DNA from: Bradyrhizobium quebecense
Lineage (GTDB): Bacteria; Pseudomonadota; Alphaproteobacteria; Rhizobiales; Xanthobacteraceae
Direction: 5' to 3'
Length of the DNA stretch: 64,000 bases
NCBI RefSeq assembly: GCF_013373795.3
Contig: NZ_CP088022.1
Span: 5,394,001-5,458,000, forward strand
The translations under genes were made by a program, and so were the position numbers. The number at the start of each line of letters is the position of its first letter. Position 1 is the first letter of the stretch. Below, one piece after another: positions 35,629 to 43,552 of this stretch. The notes beneath the pieces are model-generated. The model did no database searches. It saw nothing but the letters and a program-made list of their open reading frames with translations, and was not told the origin of the DNA.

Positions 35629-36093
35629 TTAGAGCCGCTTGGTCAGGAACAGGCTGAGGGGATCGGGCGCGTAGCCCCCGAACGGCGGGCACTCCTGGTA
35701 GCCGGCGGCGCGATAGAGCCCGATCGCCTCCGGCTGCCGGATTCCGGTCTCCAGGCTGATGCGCGCGATCCGCCGGTCGCGCGCGGCGTCCTCCAGCGCG
35801 TCGAGCAGGCGGCGGCCGAGCCCGTGCCCGCGCGCGTCGGCACGCACGAACATTCGCTTCATCTCGGTATGACCGGGCGCGATCAGGCGGAAGGCGATCG
35901 ACCCGAGCACCTCGCCATCACGCCGCGCGACGAGGAAGACCGTATCCGGGACGGCAAGCGTCTCGACGGCGGCGAGGTGATTGCTATCAGGCGGATACAG
36001 CGCCTGCATGTGGGCGTCCGACAGATCGATCAGCTGCCGCACGTCGGGCTGCCGCGGGTCTTCGGGGGCGATGCTGATTTCAGGCTTGTGCAT
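35629..36093 (-). CDS. GNAT-family N-acetyltransferase
   Basis: A 154-residue acetyl-CoA-dependent transferase. Motif A is MKRMFVRADARGHGLGRRLLDALED (R/Q-x-x-G-x-G/A as RGHGLG at about 88-93), preceded by DTVFLVARRDGEVLGSIAFR and followed by SLETGIRQPEAIGLYRAAGY. The order is that of small-molecule or antibiotic acetyltransferases related to PanZ/YjhH-type proteins; substrate unknown. The frame ends with YAPDPLSLFLTKRL. Stand-alone on the minus strand. Confidence 0.9.
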   Translation of the reverse strand: MHKPEISIAPEDPRQPDVRQLIDLSDAHMQALYPPDSNHLAAVETLAVPDTVFLVARRDGEVLGSIAFRLIAPGHTEMKRMFVRADARGHGLGRRLLDALEDAARDRRIARISLETGIRQPEAIGLYRAAGYQECPPFGGYAPDPLSLFLTKRL

Positions 36094-36264
36094 CTCTGGC
36101 CCAATGCAGGGTCGTCGTCGCGATTGTCGGCCGCCCTCACCGCCCCGTCAATTTGCGGGGACTGCGACCAAAAGACTTCGTGCTGCCGCAGTTCGGTCAC
36201 CGAAAATTAAGGCTCGATTTAGTTTCGAGGATCATCCTTTGCGTCACCGAACACGGGTCACGCC

Positions 36265-36945
36265 ATGCAAGACCGCGAGCCGATCAGTCCTGGGAGCATC
36301 TGGCCAACGGATGTGACGGAGGGTCATTCGCCGGCGCAGACGGCGGACCTCTGGGACGTCTCAGGCGAGAACCACGACGCCGCCCTGCTGCTGCGGGAGC
36401 CGTTCGCCGATCGCATCGGCACCGCGCTGCTGGCAGCCACCGCACTGGCCGCAAGCTTCGTGCTGGGATGGACCGGCGGCGCCAACTGGCACGATTTTGC
36501 GGCTCCCGCGCCGGTCCCGGTGGTCCAGAGGGAAGCGCCGGTCCCGCATGTTGCCGAGACCCGGCCGAGCCCAAGAAGCGAATCGAGAGGCGAGCGCCGG
36601 ACCGCGTCCAATGCCGACCCCGCCGTCACCGGCAGCATTCCGAAGAACACCCCTGCCAGCCCGCGCCCGCTCGCTCTCGGCGCCGCGCCCACCACCCTGA
36701 ACGCGCAGGCCGCGGCGCTCGGGACGAAGCCGCCCGTGGCGGCGGCGGAGACCCGGCCAAGCACGATTCCCGGATGGTCGGTGGTCGAAGTCCGCGACGG
36801 CACCGCCGTGCTCGAGGGACCGGAGGGCGTCAAGATGGCCGCACGCGGCGACGTCGTCCCAGGCCTCGGCCGGGTCGATTCCATCGTGCGCTGGGGCAAT
36901 CGCTGGATCGTTGCCACCGCAAGCGGATTGGTCGCAACGCCCTGA
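36265..36945 (+). CDS. Single-pass membrane hypothetical protein
   Basis: A 226-residue protein with a cytoplasmic N-terminus, one membrane helix at about residues 50-68 (TALLAATALAASFVLGWTGG), a Pro/Ala/Arg-rich linker and a small folded C-terminus (WSVVEVRDGTAVLEGPEGVK, then GDVVPGLGRVDSIVRWGNRW). That end resembles the PilP/GspC HR-type beta domains used to dock secretion-system proteins; this is inference only. No secretion genes adjoin it. Confidence 0.65.
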   Translation: MQDREPISPGSIWPTDVTEGHSPAQTADLWDVSGENHDAALLLREPFADRIGTALLAATALAASFVLGWTGGANWHDFAAPAPVPVVQREAPVPHVAETRPSPRSESRGERRTASNADPAVTGSIPKNTPASPRPLALGAAPTTLNAQAAALGTKPPVAAAETRPSTIPGWSVVEVRDGTAVLEGPEGVKMAARGDVVPGLGRVDSIVRWGNRWIVATASGLVATP

Positions 36946-36993
36946 GCGCGCGTTCGACGCAGTAGCGCGATGAGTTCGTCACTTTTTGCTTGG

Positions 36994-37037
36994 GCATGAT
37001 CTTTCGGAAAACCGCTTCGCACTTTTCCGGATCATGC
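36994..37037. repeat. Palindromic repeat, family F, copy 1
   Basis: GCATGATCTTTCGGAAAACC and GCACTTTTCCGGATCATGC are near-perfect inverted arms (GCATGATC/GGATCATGC; CGGAAAA/TTTTCCG). The following CTAG contains the TAG stop of the minus-strand gene at 37039. Confidence 0.9.
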
Positions 37038-37038
37038 C

Positions 37039-37452
37039 CTAGTTGCTGTTGATCACGAAACGCAGCGACTTGCTTCCGACGAACGTGACCTGATCACCCT
37101 GCCGCCGCCAACTCGTCATCTCTCCGAGCGCGGTGAGCAGATCCTTGTCGGCCTGCGCCCGGTCCGGCGTGCAGTTGCGGTTCTCCATCGCGCCGGGAAC
37201 GAACACGATGGTGTTGCCGGCAACCGAGAACTGGCCCTTGCCGCCGTCGCACCACAGCTCGAGGATCACCTCGCCATTGTCGCCGACCTCGATCGAGGGA
37301 ATCCGCTTGGAGCCCGGCATGCGCGCGGCATCGAGCGTCATCACGAAGCCGAACGGGAATTCTTCCTGGGCCTGGACCGGCCCCGCGCCAAGCGCCGCTG
37401 CAACGACCACCAACGCGGCCATGCCGCCGTTCAGAATCCGCCTCATCGACAT
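37039..37452 (-). CDS. Exported META/HslJ-domain protein
   Basis: A 137-residue protein starting MSMRRILNGGMAALVVVAAA, a signal peptide cleaved near VQA. The mature domain has the HslJ/META pattern: IPSIEVGDNGEVILELWCDG GKGQF, FVPGAMENRNCTPDRAQADK (conserved Cys) and LTALGEMTSWRRQGDQVTFV. Such proteins are envelope stress or motility-linked in other bacteria. Its stop codon TAG is contributed by the edge of a family F repeat. Stand-alone, downstream of the lctP terminator. Confidence 0.78.
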   Translation of the reverse strand: MSMRRILNGGMAALVVVAAALGAGPVQAQEEFPFGFVMTLDAARMPGSKRIPSIEVGDNGEVILELWCDGGKGQFSVAGNTIVFVPGAMENRNCTPDRAQADKDLLTALGEMTSWRRQGDQVTFVGSKSLRFVINSN

Positions 37453-37542
37453 CACGCCATTCCCAGCAATTGCGACGCCGCCCTTGTATGGGACGAGGCT
37501 GCGATTGGCCAGAATGGCGGCGCGAGAAAAAGCACTTGAAAA

Positions 37543-37576
37543 GCAAAATCCCCGCAGGCTCGCACCCGCGGGGATC
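37543..37576 (-). terminator. Intrinsic terminator after lctP
   Basis: On the minus strand ATCCCCGC...GCGGGGAT, a perfect 8-bp stem with a 12-base loop, followed by TTTGCTTTT, 25 bases after the permease stop. Confidence 0.85.
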
Positions 37577-37601
37577 TTCGTTTGGGCGACGCCTCGCCGC
37601 G

Positions 37602-39272
37602 CTATTTCAGCACCAGCGTCGTGAACGGATAGACATAGGCCTGCAGGGTCACGAACAGACCGACCAGGCACGCCAGCACGATCGAGTGCAGGAACACGTA
37701 GCGCAGGATCGATCCTTCGTGGCCGTACCAGTTGGTCGCGGTGGAGGCGACCACGATCGATTGCGCGTCGATCATCTTGCCCATCACGCCGCCCGAGGAG
37801 TTCGCCGCCGCCATCAGGATCGGCGACAGGCCGAGCTGCTCGGAGGTGATCTTCTGCAGATTGCCGAACAGCACGTTCGATGCGGTATCCGATCCGGTCA
37901 GCGCCACGCCCAGCCAGCCGAGCAAGGTGCCGAAGAACGGGTACAGCACGCCGGTCGCCGCGAAGGCGAGGCCGAGCGTGGCATCGACGCCGGAGAGGCG
38001 GGTCAGCGTGCCGATCGCCAGCATCGCGGAGATCGTGATCAGCGAGATCGCGCAGAGACGGATGGTGCGGCCGTACTCGGCGATCAGCTTGAGCGGCGAG
38101 AAGCCCATCAGGAGGCCGGAGATGATCGCCGCGATCAGCATGCCGGTGCCGGTGAACGACAGATAGGTGAAGCTGAACACGGCGCCTTCCGGCGTCGGCT
38201 TGGCGGCTACCGGCGGCACCTTGAAGATCAGTTTGTCGAGCTCGGGCACCGCATAGTTCCAGGTGAAGTTGGCGTTCGCCCAGGTCTTGAAGGCGCCGTT
38301 GCCCCAGATCAGCATCAGGATGCAGACGATGATCCACGGCAGCAGCGCGCTCCATAATTCGCCCTGGGTCAACGGCGTCTTGTCGAGCGGCTTGGCTGCC
38401 GCCATCGTCGCCGCCGATTCATCGCGGCCGCGCAGCGCGGGCGACAGCCAGAGCTGACGCGGCTGCCAAACCTTCAGGAACAGGATCAGCGCGCCCATCG
38501 AGATCAGCGATGCGCCGATGTCGACGATCCAGGGGTTGATGTAATTCGAGATCACGAATTGCGGGACCGCGAACGACACGCCGGTGACCAGGATGGCCGG
38601 CCAGATTTCCTTCATGCCGCGCCAGCCCGCGAACGCCCACACCACCCAGAACGGCACGATCAGCGAGAACAGCGGCAGCTGCCGGCCGACCATGGCGCCC
38701 AGGATGTAGGGGTCGAGCCCGGTGACCGAGGCAAGCCCCTGGATCGGCGTGCCGAGCGCGCCGTAGGCCACCGGGGCGGTGTTGGCGATCAGCGACAGGC
38801 CGGAGGCCGCGAGCGGCGAGAAGCCGAGCCCGATCAGCACCGCGCCGGTGATCGCGACCGGCGTGCCGAAGCCCGAAGCGCCCTCGAAGAAGGCGCCGAA
38901 CGAGAACGCGATCAGGAGCAGCTGCAGGCGGCGATCCTCGGTGACGCCGCCGACCGCGCGCTTGAGCAGCTCGAACTTCCCGCACCTCACCGTGACCTGG
39001 TAGAGGAAGATGACGTTGAGCACGATCCAGCCGATCGGAAAGAATCCGGTGACGATGCCGAGGATCGATGCGCGGATCGACATGCCGGCCGGCATCGTGA
39101 ACACGAAGATCGTGATCAGGTTGGTCACGATGACGGCGACGATGGCGGCGATATGCGCCTTCACCTTGCCGCTGGCGATCAGCACCAACAGCGTGACCAC
39201 GGGAATGGCGGCCGCGATCGTCGACAGCCCGGCATTGCCGAGCGGATTGTAGATTTGATTCCAGGTGCTCAT
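37602..39272 (-). CDS. lctP: L-lactate (or glycolate) permease, LctP family
   Basis: A 556-residue inner-membrane transporter with about 12-14 hydrophobic segments. LctP landmarks are present: WNQIYNPLGNAGLSTIAAAI at the N-terminus, FEGASGFGTPVAITGAVLIG LGF, GLSLIANTAPVAYGALGTPI and ALTGSDTASNVLFGNLQKIT with ANSSGGVMGKMIDAQSI. The family imports lactate or glycolate with protons; GlcA of E. coli is the glycolate member. Glycolate oxidase genes lie 5-12 kb downstream, so glycolate is a fair alternative substrate. Divergent from the ABC gene. Confidence 0.93.
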   Translation of the reverse strand: MSTWNQIYNPLGNAGLSTIAAAIPVVTLLVLIASGKVKAHIAAIVAVIVTNLITIFVFTMPAGMSIRASILGIVTGFFPIGWIVLNVIFLYQVTVRCGKFELLKRAVGGVTEDRRLQLLLIAFSFGAFFEGASGFGTPVAITGAVLIGLGFSPLAASGLSLIANTAPVAYGALGTPIQGLASVTGLDPYILGAMVGRQLPLFSLIVPFWVVWAFAGWRGMKEIWPAILVTGVSFAVPQFVISNYINPWIVDIGASLISMGALILFLKVWQPRQLWLSPALRGRDESAATMAAAKPLDKTPLTQGELWSALLPWIIVCILMLIWGNGAFKTWANANFTWNYAVPELDKLIFKVPPVAAKPTPEGAVFSFTYLSFTGTGMLIAAIISGLLMGFSPLKLIAEYGRTIRLCAISLITISAMLAIGTLTRLSGVDATLGLAFAATGVLYPFFGTLLGWLGVALTGSDTASNVLFGNLQKITSEQLGLSPILMAAANSSGGVMGKMIDAQSIVVASTATNWYGHEGSILRYVFLHSIVLACLVGLFVTLQAYVYPFTTLVLK

Positions 39273-39580
39273 CTCGGGGTCCTTCCCACATTCTTATGCA
39301 GCGCCCCCGCCTCGGTGCAGGCAGGCGCGCTGGTGCGATTGCGGGAGTCCGTCGGAAAATTGCAGCCCCGGCCCGCGAATGAACGATCGGTAAGGATCGC
39401 TCACATCCTCGCGAAAAATCGAAGGTCCCCCGCCCCTCGCCGTTGTCGTCATGCTAGGGTTGACTCGATCGCCGGGACAAGCCAACGCTTGCATGCCAGA
39501 CCTACGACTTTAGTCGAGGACCACGCCGATTGTCCCGATTCTTCAGGCCGTTGCGGCCGCTTCCCCGGAGACGATAATCT
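39273..39580. other. Divergent intergenic region, promoters not resolved
   Basis: The 308 bases hold the start regions of lctP and the ABC gene. A TTGACT hexamer lies at 39460-39466 facing the ABC gene, but no good -10 follows at 16-18 bases. No repeat family is present. Confidence 0.4.
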
Positions 39581-41323
39581 GTGAACAACATTCGCTCGAC
39601 GCTCGCGACGGTGTGGCGCATCGCCTCACCCTATTTCAACTCCGACGACAAATGGGCAGGCCGCGGACTGTTGGCCGCGGTGGTGATCATCGAACTCGCC
39701 AGCGTGTTTCTGACCGTGCTGTTCAACCGCTGGAACAATGTTTTCTACAATGCGCTGCAGGAGCGTGATCAGGCGGTCTTCACCTATCAGATCGGTTACT
39801 TCTGCGTGCTCGCGGCGTTCTGGATCGGCCTGAAAGTCTACCAGCTCTATCTCAATCAGTGGCTGCAGATCCGCTGGCGGCGCTGGATGACCACGCGCTA
39901 TCTCGGCGGCTGGCTGAACGATGCCAACCACTATCGCATGCAGTTGCTCGGCGATGCCGCTGATAACCCCGACCAGCGTATCGCCGACGACAGCCAGCGC
40001 TTCGTCGAACAGACCCTGACGCTCGGGATCGGATTGTTGAGCTCCGTCGTGACGCTTGCTTCCTTCGTGTTCATCCTGTGGGGCCTTTCCAATCAGGCGC
40101 CGCTGCACCTGTTCGGCAGAGAGATCGGGATTCCCGGCTATCTGGTGTGGGGCGCGCTGATCTACGCGATCCTCGGAACGGTCTTGACCCACGTGATCGG
40201 CAGGCCGCTCGTCGACCTCAACTTCCGGCAGCAACGGTTCGAAGCCGATTTCCGTTTCAACCTGGTGCGGACCCGTGAGAACGCCGAGCAGATTGCACTG
40301 CTCCGCGGTGAACCGGCCGAGCGCACGCGATTGCTCGATCGCTTCGGATTCGTGGTCGGGAACTGGCTCGGCATCATGCAACGAACCAAGAAGCTGACCG
40401 CGTTCACCGCGACCTATTCGCAGGCCGCCGTGATCTTCCCCTACGTGCTCATCGCACCGGCCTATTTCGCCAACAAGATCCAGCTCGGCGGCATGATGCA
40501 GACCGCTTCCGCCTTCAGCAGCGTGCAGGATTCACTGTCGTTCTTCATCACGGCCTACCGGACGCTGGCTGAATGGCAATCGGTGGTCGCGCGTCTCGAT
40601 GGCTTCGAGAACTCGATCCGCGGTGGCGATGCGCTCGCGCAGCGGCAGGACATCATCCACGTCAAGCCCACAGCCGGCGACACGATCGATCTCGACGATC
40701 TCCTGGTCACCCTGCCGGACGGCAAGCCGCTGCTCGCGGCTGACGGCTTCAGCCTTCGCGACAATGAACGCACCCTGGTCACCGGTCCCTCCGGCGCCGG
40801 CAAGTCCACGCTGTTCCGCGCGGTGGCCGGCATCTGGCCGTTCGGCCGCGGCGCGGTCCATATCCCCGCCAATGCCAGCCTGATGATGCTGCCGCAACGT
40901 CCCTATCTGCCGATCGGCTCGCTGCATGGCGCGGTGGTCTATCCGGGCCAGGCTGCAAGCTACGATGCGGGACGGGTCCGCGAGGTCCTCACCGCCGTCG
41001 GACTGCCGCAGCTCGCGGCGCGGCTCGAGGAAGAAGCGCACTGGAACCGGATGCTGTCGCTCGGCGAGCAGCAGCGGCTCGGCATCGCCCGGGCGCTGTT
41101 GCATGCGCCGCAATTCCTGTTCCTCGACGAGGCGACGGCCTCGCTCGACGAGCCGTCGGAGGCCGCGCTGTACCGACTGATGACGGAGAAGCTGCCCGAC
41201 ACCACGGTGGTCTCGATCGGCCACCGTTCGACGCTCGACGCCTTCCACCAGCGCAACATTTCGCTGGTTCGCGACGGCGACCGCTTCACCTTGCGTGACA
41301 AGGTCGAGGCCGCCGCGTCGTAG
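39581..41323 (+). CDS. BacA/SbmA-like ABC transporter (fused membrane and ATPase domains)
   Basis: A 580-residue half-transporter starting GTG at 39581. The N-terminal SbmA/BacA-like domain has about six hydrophobic segments and the conserved RNRWN-type element FNRWNNVFYNALQERD, RWRRWMTTRYLGGWL and DNPDQRIADDSQRF. The ATPase domain has Walker A GPSGAGKST, signature LSLGEQQR, and Walker B FLFLDEATASLDEPSE with a final switch His. The architecture matches YddA and the Bradyrhizobium BclA group, linked to uptake of antimicrobial and NCR peptides. Bradyrhizobium has several such proteins, so I do not claim it is BclA itself. Confidence 0.9.
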   Translation: MNNIRSTLATVWRIASPYFNSDDKWAGRGLLAAVVIIELASVFLTVLFNRWNNVFYNALQERDQAVFTYQIGYFCVLAAFWIGLKVYQLYLNQWLQIRWRRWMTTRYLGGWLNDANHYRMQLLGDAADNPDQRIADDSQRFVEQTLTLGIGLLSSVVTLASFVFILWGLSNQAPLHLFGREIGIPGYLVWGALIYAILGTVLTHVIGRPLVDLNFRQQRFEADFRFNLVRTRENAEQIALLRGEPAERTRLLDRFGFVVGNWLGIMQRTKKLTAFTATYSQAAVIFPYVLIAPAYFANKIQLGGMMQTASAFSSVQDSLSFFITAYRTLAEWQSVVARLDGFENSIRGGDALAQRQDIIHVKPTAGDTIDLDDLLVTLPDGKPLLAADGFSLRDNERTLVTGPSGAGKSTLFRAVAGIWPFGRGAVHIPANASLMMLPQRPYLPIGSLHGAVVYPGQAASYDAGRVREVLTAVGLPQLAARLEEEAHWNRMLSLGEQQRLGIARALLHAPQFLFLDEATASLDEPSEAALYRLMTEKLPDTTVVSIGHRSTLDAFHQRNISLVRDGDRFTLRDKVEAAAS

Positions 41324-41370
41324 GCGAGCGAACTTAGCTGCGAACGCGAACAGCCAGGCCCGGAAGTCAC

Positions 41371-41472
41371 TCGGCTCCCTCTCCCGCTGCGGGGGAGGGT
41401 TGGGGTGGGGGCTCTCTCCACGAATCGCATTGTGGAGAGAGCCCCCACCCGCCGCAAGCGGGAGAGGTGAGC
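41371..41472. repeat. Large palindromic repeat, family G
   Basis: Nested inverted repeat between two convergent genes. The inner arms GGGGGCTCTCTCCAC and GTGGAGAGAGCCCCC are perfect, around a 12-base loop; the outer arms CTCGGCTCCCTCTCCCGC and GCGGGAGAGGTGAGCC are imperfect. The structure could stop transcripts from either side. Confidence 0.9.
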
Positions 41473-41509
41473 CGGTCCGCAGCTCCAGCCTCGTCATCAC
41501 CCGAGTCCG

Positions 41510-41547
41510 CAAAACAAAGGGGGCGGCAGATTGCTCTGCCGCCCCCC
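41510..41547 (-). terminator. Intrinsic terminator after the TorF porin gene
   Basis: Minus strand GGGGGCGGCAG-AGCAAT-CTGCCGCCCCC followed by TTTGTTTT, 20 bases after the porin stop. Confidence 0.93.
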
Positions 41548-41565
41548 GATCCTCGGAAGAGGAAA

Positions 41566-42555
41566 TTACTTCAGGTTGGACATCGCGGTCAGGTCGACCG
41601 AGAGCTTGGCGATACCGGCTGCGCCGCACCAGTTGGAGCCCGTGCCGCCCGGATTGATCGGGGTGACGTTGGTGGTTCCGCCCGCGGTGAAGTCGCTGGT
41701 GAAGGCGCTGCAATTGCCCTTCGACAGGTCGGTGTCGGAATAGCGCAGATCGAGCGTGAACACCTTGTAGGTGAAGCCGATGCCGATGTTCCAGGTGTTG
41801 TAGTCGGCATACTTGATGCCGTTCGGGAACGCCGGAACGCCGTAGAAGCTGTCGGAGGTGCCGAGCCACTGCCGACCGAACTCACCCGACACATACATGC
41901 CGACGCCGCTGGTGCCGAACACGGTGCTCGGCGCAGTGTACTTGCCGATGATCGAGGAGTAGTTGCCCCAGGCGCCGGTGTTGAGGAAGTTCGGCGAGTA
42001 GTACTCGTTGATGGTGAACGCCCAGTTGTCGTTGATGGTCCAGGTCGCCTTGCCGTAGACTTCGAAGAACGAGACGTCCTTCTTCATCACGTTGCCGTTC
42101 AGCAGGGCGTTGGCTGCGCACTCCGGGCTGAGCAGCTTGCCGGCAGTGTCGGTCGGCGCGCCGAAGTAGCAGGTTCCACCCGGATACAGGTAACCCCAGA
42201 CACCGATGTCGAAGGCGAAGGCGCCGAAGGTCGGACGGATACCGCCATAGACGTCGACCTCAGCCGCAGCGCGGTTGGCGAAGGAGATGCTTTCGGTCGA
42301 GGTGCCGATGTAGAGCTGCAGGTCCTTGTTGACGTTGTAGCGCGGCTCGAAATAGGCGGTGACCGACGGATTGTGGTTGGACTGGGTAACGCCGCGGAAG
42401 ATGTAGTCGCTCATGATGCCGGCGCCAAAGGCGACGTCCCAGGGATCGAACGGAGCCGGCGGCGGCGCCTTGACGGCCTTCACCGCCATGTCAGCTGCCA
42501 TTGCCGAGCTCGAAATCATTGCTAGCGCCGTTGCTAACAAAGCCAGTTTCTTCAT
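41566..42555 (-). CDS. TorF-family putative porin
   Basis: A 329-residue outer-membrane beta-barrel. The signal peptide is MKKLALLATALAMISSSAMA, and the start at 42555 has GGGGA ahead of it. After PPPPAPFDPWDVAFGAGIMS the typical SDYIFRGVTQSNHNPSVTAYFEP stretch identifies the TorF/Gcw_chp group. The rest alternates aromatic-rich strands (FEVYGKATWTINDNWAFTIN, TWNIGIGFTYKVFTLDLRYS DTDLS). It has five cysteines, unusual for a barrel, mostly in predicted loops. Substrate unknown. Closed by a strong terminator. Confidence 0.88.
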   Translation of the reverse strand: MKKLALLATALAMISSSAMAADMAVKAVKAPPPAPFDPWDVAFGAGIMSDYIFRGVTQSNHNPSVTAYFEPRYNVNKDLQLYIGTSTESISFANRAAAEVDVYGGIRPTFGAFAFDIGVWGYLYPGGTCYFGAPTDTAGKLLSPECAANALLNGNVMKKDVSFFEVYGKATWTINDNWAFTINEYYSPNFLNTGAWGNYSSIIGKYTAPSTVFGTSGVGMYVSGEFGRQWLGTSDSFYGVPAFPNGIKYADYNTWNIGIGFTYKVFTLDLRYSDTDLSKGNCSAFTSDFTAGGTTNVTPINPGGTGSNWCGAAGIAKLSVDLTAMSNLK

Positions 42556-42880
42556 GACGATCCCCATCTACTTTTCCAGACAGCCCAGCTCCGGTGGCCC
42601 CCAGGGCGCGCGATAACGGACTGCGACTAAATCGCGTGGGTTCAATCTGAAGCCCATGCACGGGACCGTGAAGCCAAAAAGACATGCATGTGCCGACTTT
42701 TTAGGCGTTCCAGCACTCTCGCCACACGTTGGTTGACGGGTGTTGCATTTGCACCACAAGACTCATGGCTCCCGCCCCGGTTGAGCGGCACGCAAAATCG
42801 GATTCGAGCAACAGTTCGACATGCTGCAGTCGGTATCGACGCGAATCGCGCCTCCGCAAAACTACGGACGGCCGATACGG
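42556..42880. other. Intergenic region upstream of the porin, no gene seen
   Basis: About 325 bases between the porin start and the terminator of the H1-like gene. It should hold the porin promoter and a long untranslated leader. It includes near palindrome CCCATGCACGGGACCGTG, but I cannot assign a site. Several short frames are not credible. Confidence 0.4.
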
Positions 42881-42910
42881 AAAAAGCCGCAGCGGCGTCC
42901 GCTGCGGCTT
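42881..42910 (-). terminator. Intrinsic terminator after the H1-like gene
   Basis: Minus strand AAGCCGCAGCGG-ACG-CCGCTGCGGCTT followed by TTT: a 12-bp perfect stem 28 bases after the stop. Confidence 0.93.
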
Positions 42911-42937
42911 CGATCAGGTGAACCGGTGCAGGTTCGG

Positions 42938-43339
42938 CTAGTGGTGCTCGCTGTCGGACGTGCCCCAGCTCGGCGCCGGCTCGTGGCTCGGCGTGGCCCA
43001 GCTCGGGGCCGGCTGCGGCGCGGGCTCGGACGCCGGGGGCGCTGCAACCGGGGCAGCCGGCTTCGGCGCGGCGGCCTTCTTCGGAGCGGTCTTCTTGGCG
43101 GCCTTCTTCGCAGCCGGCTTCGCGGCCTTCTTGGGCGCGGCCTTCTTCGGAGCAGCCTTCTTCGCAGCTTTCTTAGCGGTCTTCTTGGCTGACTTCTTCG
43201 CCGATTTCTTTGCAGACTTCTTCGCGGCCTTCTTCGCAGTCTTCTTGGCCGACTTCTTCGCGGACTTCTTCTTCGCCGCTACCGCCTTCTTGGCCTTTTT
43301 GGCCTTCTTGCTTTTCTTCGCCTTCTTCGACTTCGCCAT
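42938..43339 (-). CDS. Histone-H1-like Lys/Ala-rich protein
   Basis: A 133-residue protein. Residues 1-90 are almost only Lys, Ala, Ser, Thr and Pro in short repeats (AKKSAKK, AKKTAKKA, APKKAAPKK), like the C-terminal tail of eukaryotic H1 and the bacterial HC2/Bph1-type proteins. The last 40 residues are Pro/Ala-rich with two PAPSW repeats and end DSEHH. It should bind DNA nonspecifically through its basic tail. Low-complexity repeats make the gene prone to slippage. It is monocistronic with a strong terminator. Compare the H1-like tail of the nuclease pseudogene at 59800. Confidence 0.85.
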   Translation of the reverse strand: MAKSKKAKKSKKAKKAKKAVAAKKKSAKKSAKKTAKKAAKKSAKKSAKKSAKKTAKKAAKKAAPKKAAPKKAAKPAAKKAAKKTAPKKAAAPKPAAPVAAPPASEPAPQPAPSWATPSHEPAPSWGTSDSEHH

Positions 43340-43552
43340 CGTGGTCCTCCTGTTGCCGCTGATTTGAGTCCACCGCGTATTGAAGCGATCGCTTGCCGGT
43401 CAGCAGCTGCACCCCGAGGAGAGGCACCTTCCACTTCGCTTGTCGGGCATGATGGCCGCGCGATCGCTTCGCGTCTGTGGCAGGGAAGCGCCGGTCCTTC
43501 AGTTTGCGTCAGGGCAAGGCTGGGGTCCGGATCATGCTCGAATGGCAGTCGA

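Noticed and set aside
42938..43339. The H1-like frame as an artefact of repeats
   Set aside because: It has a start, a complete frame, a non-repetitive C-terminus and a strong terminator directly behind it, so it was kept as a gene.
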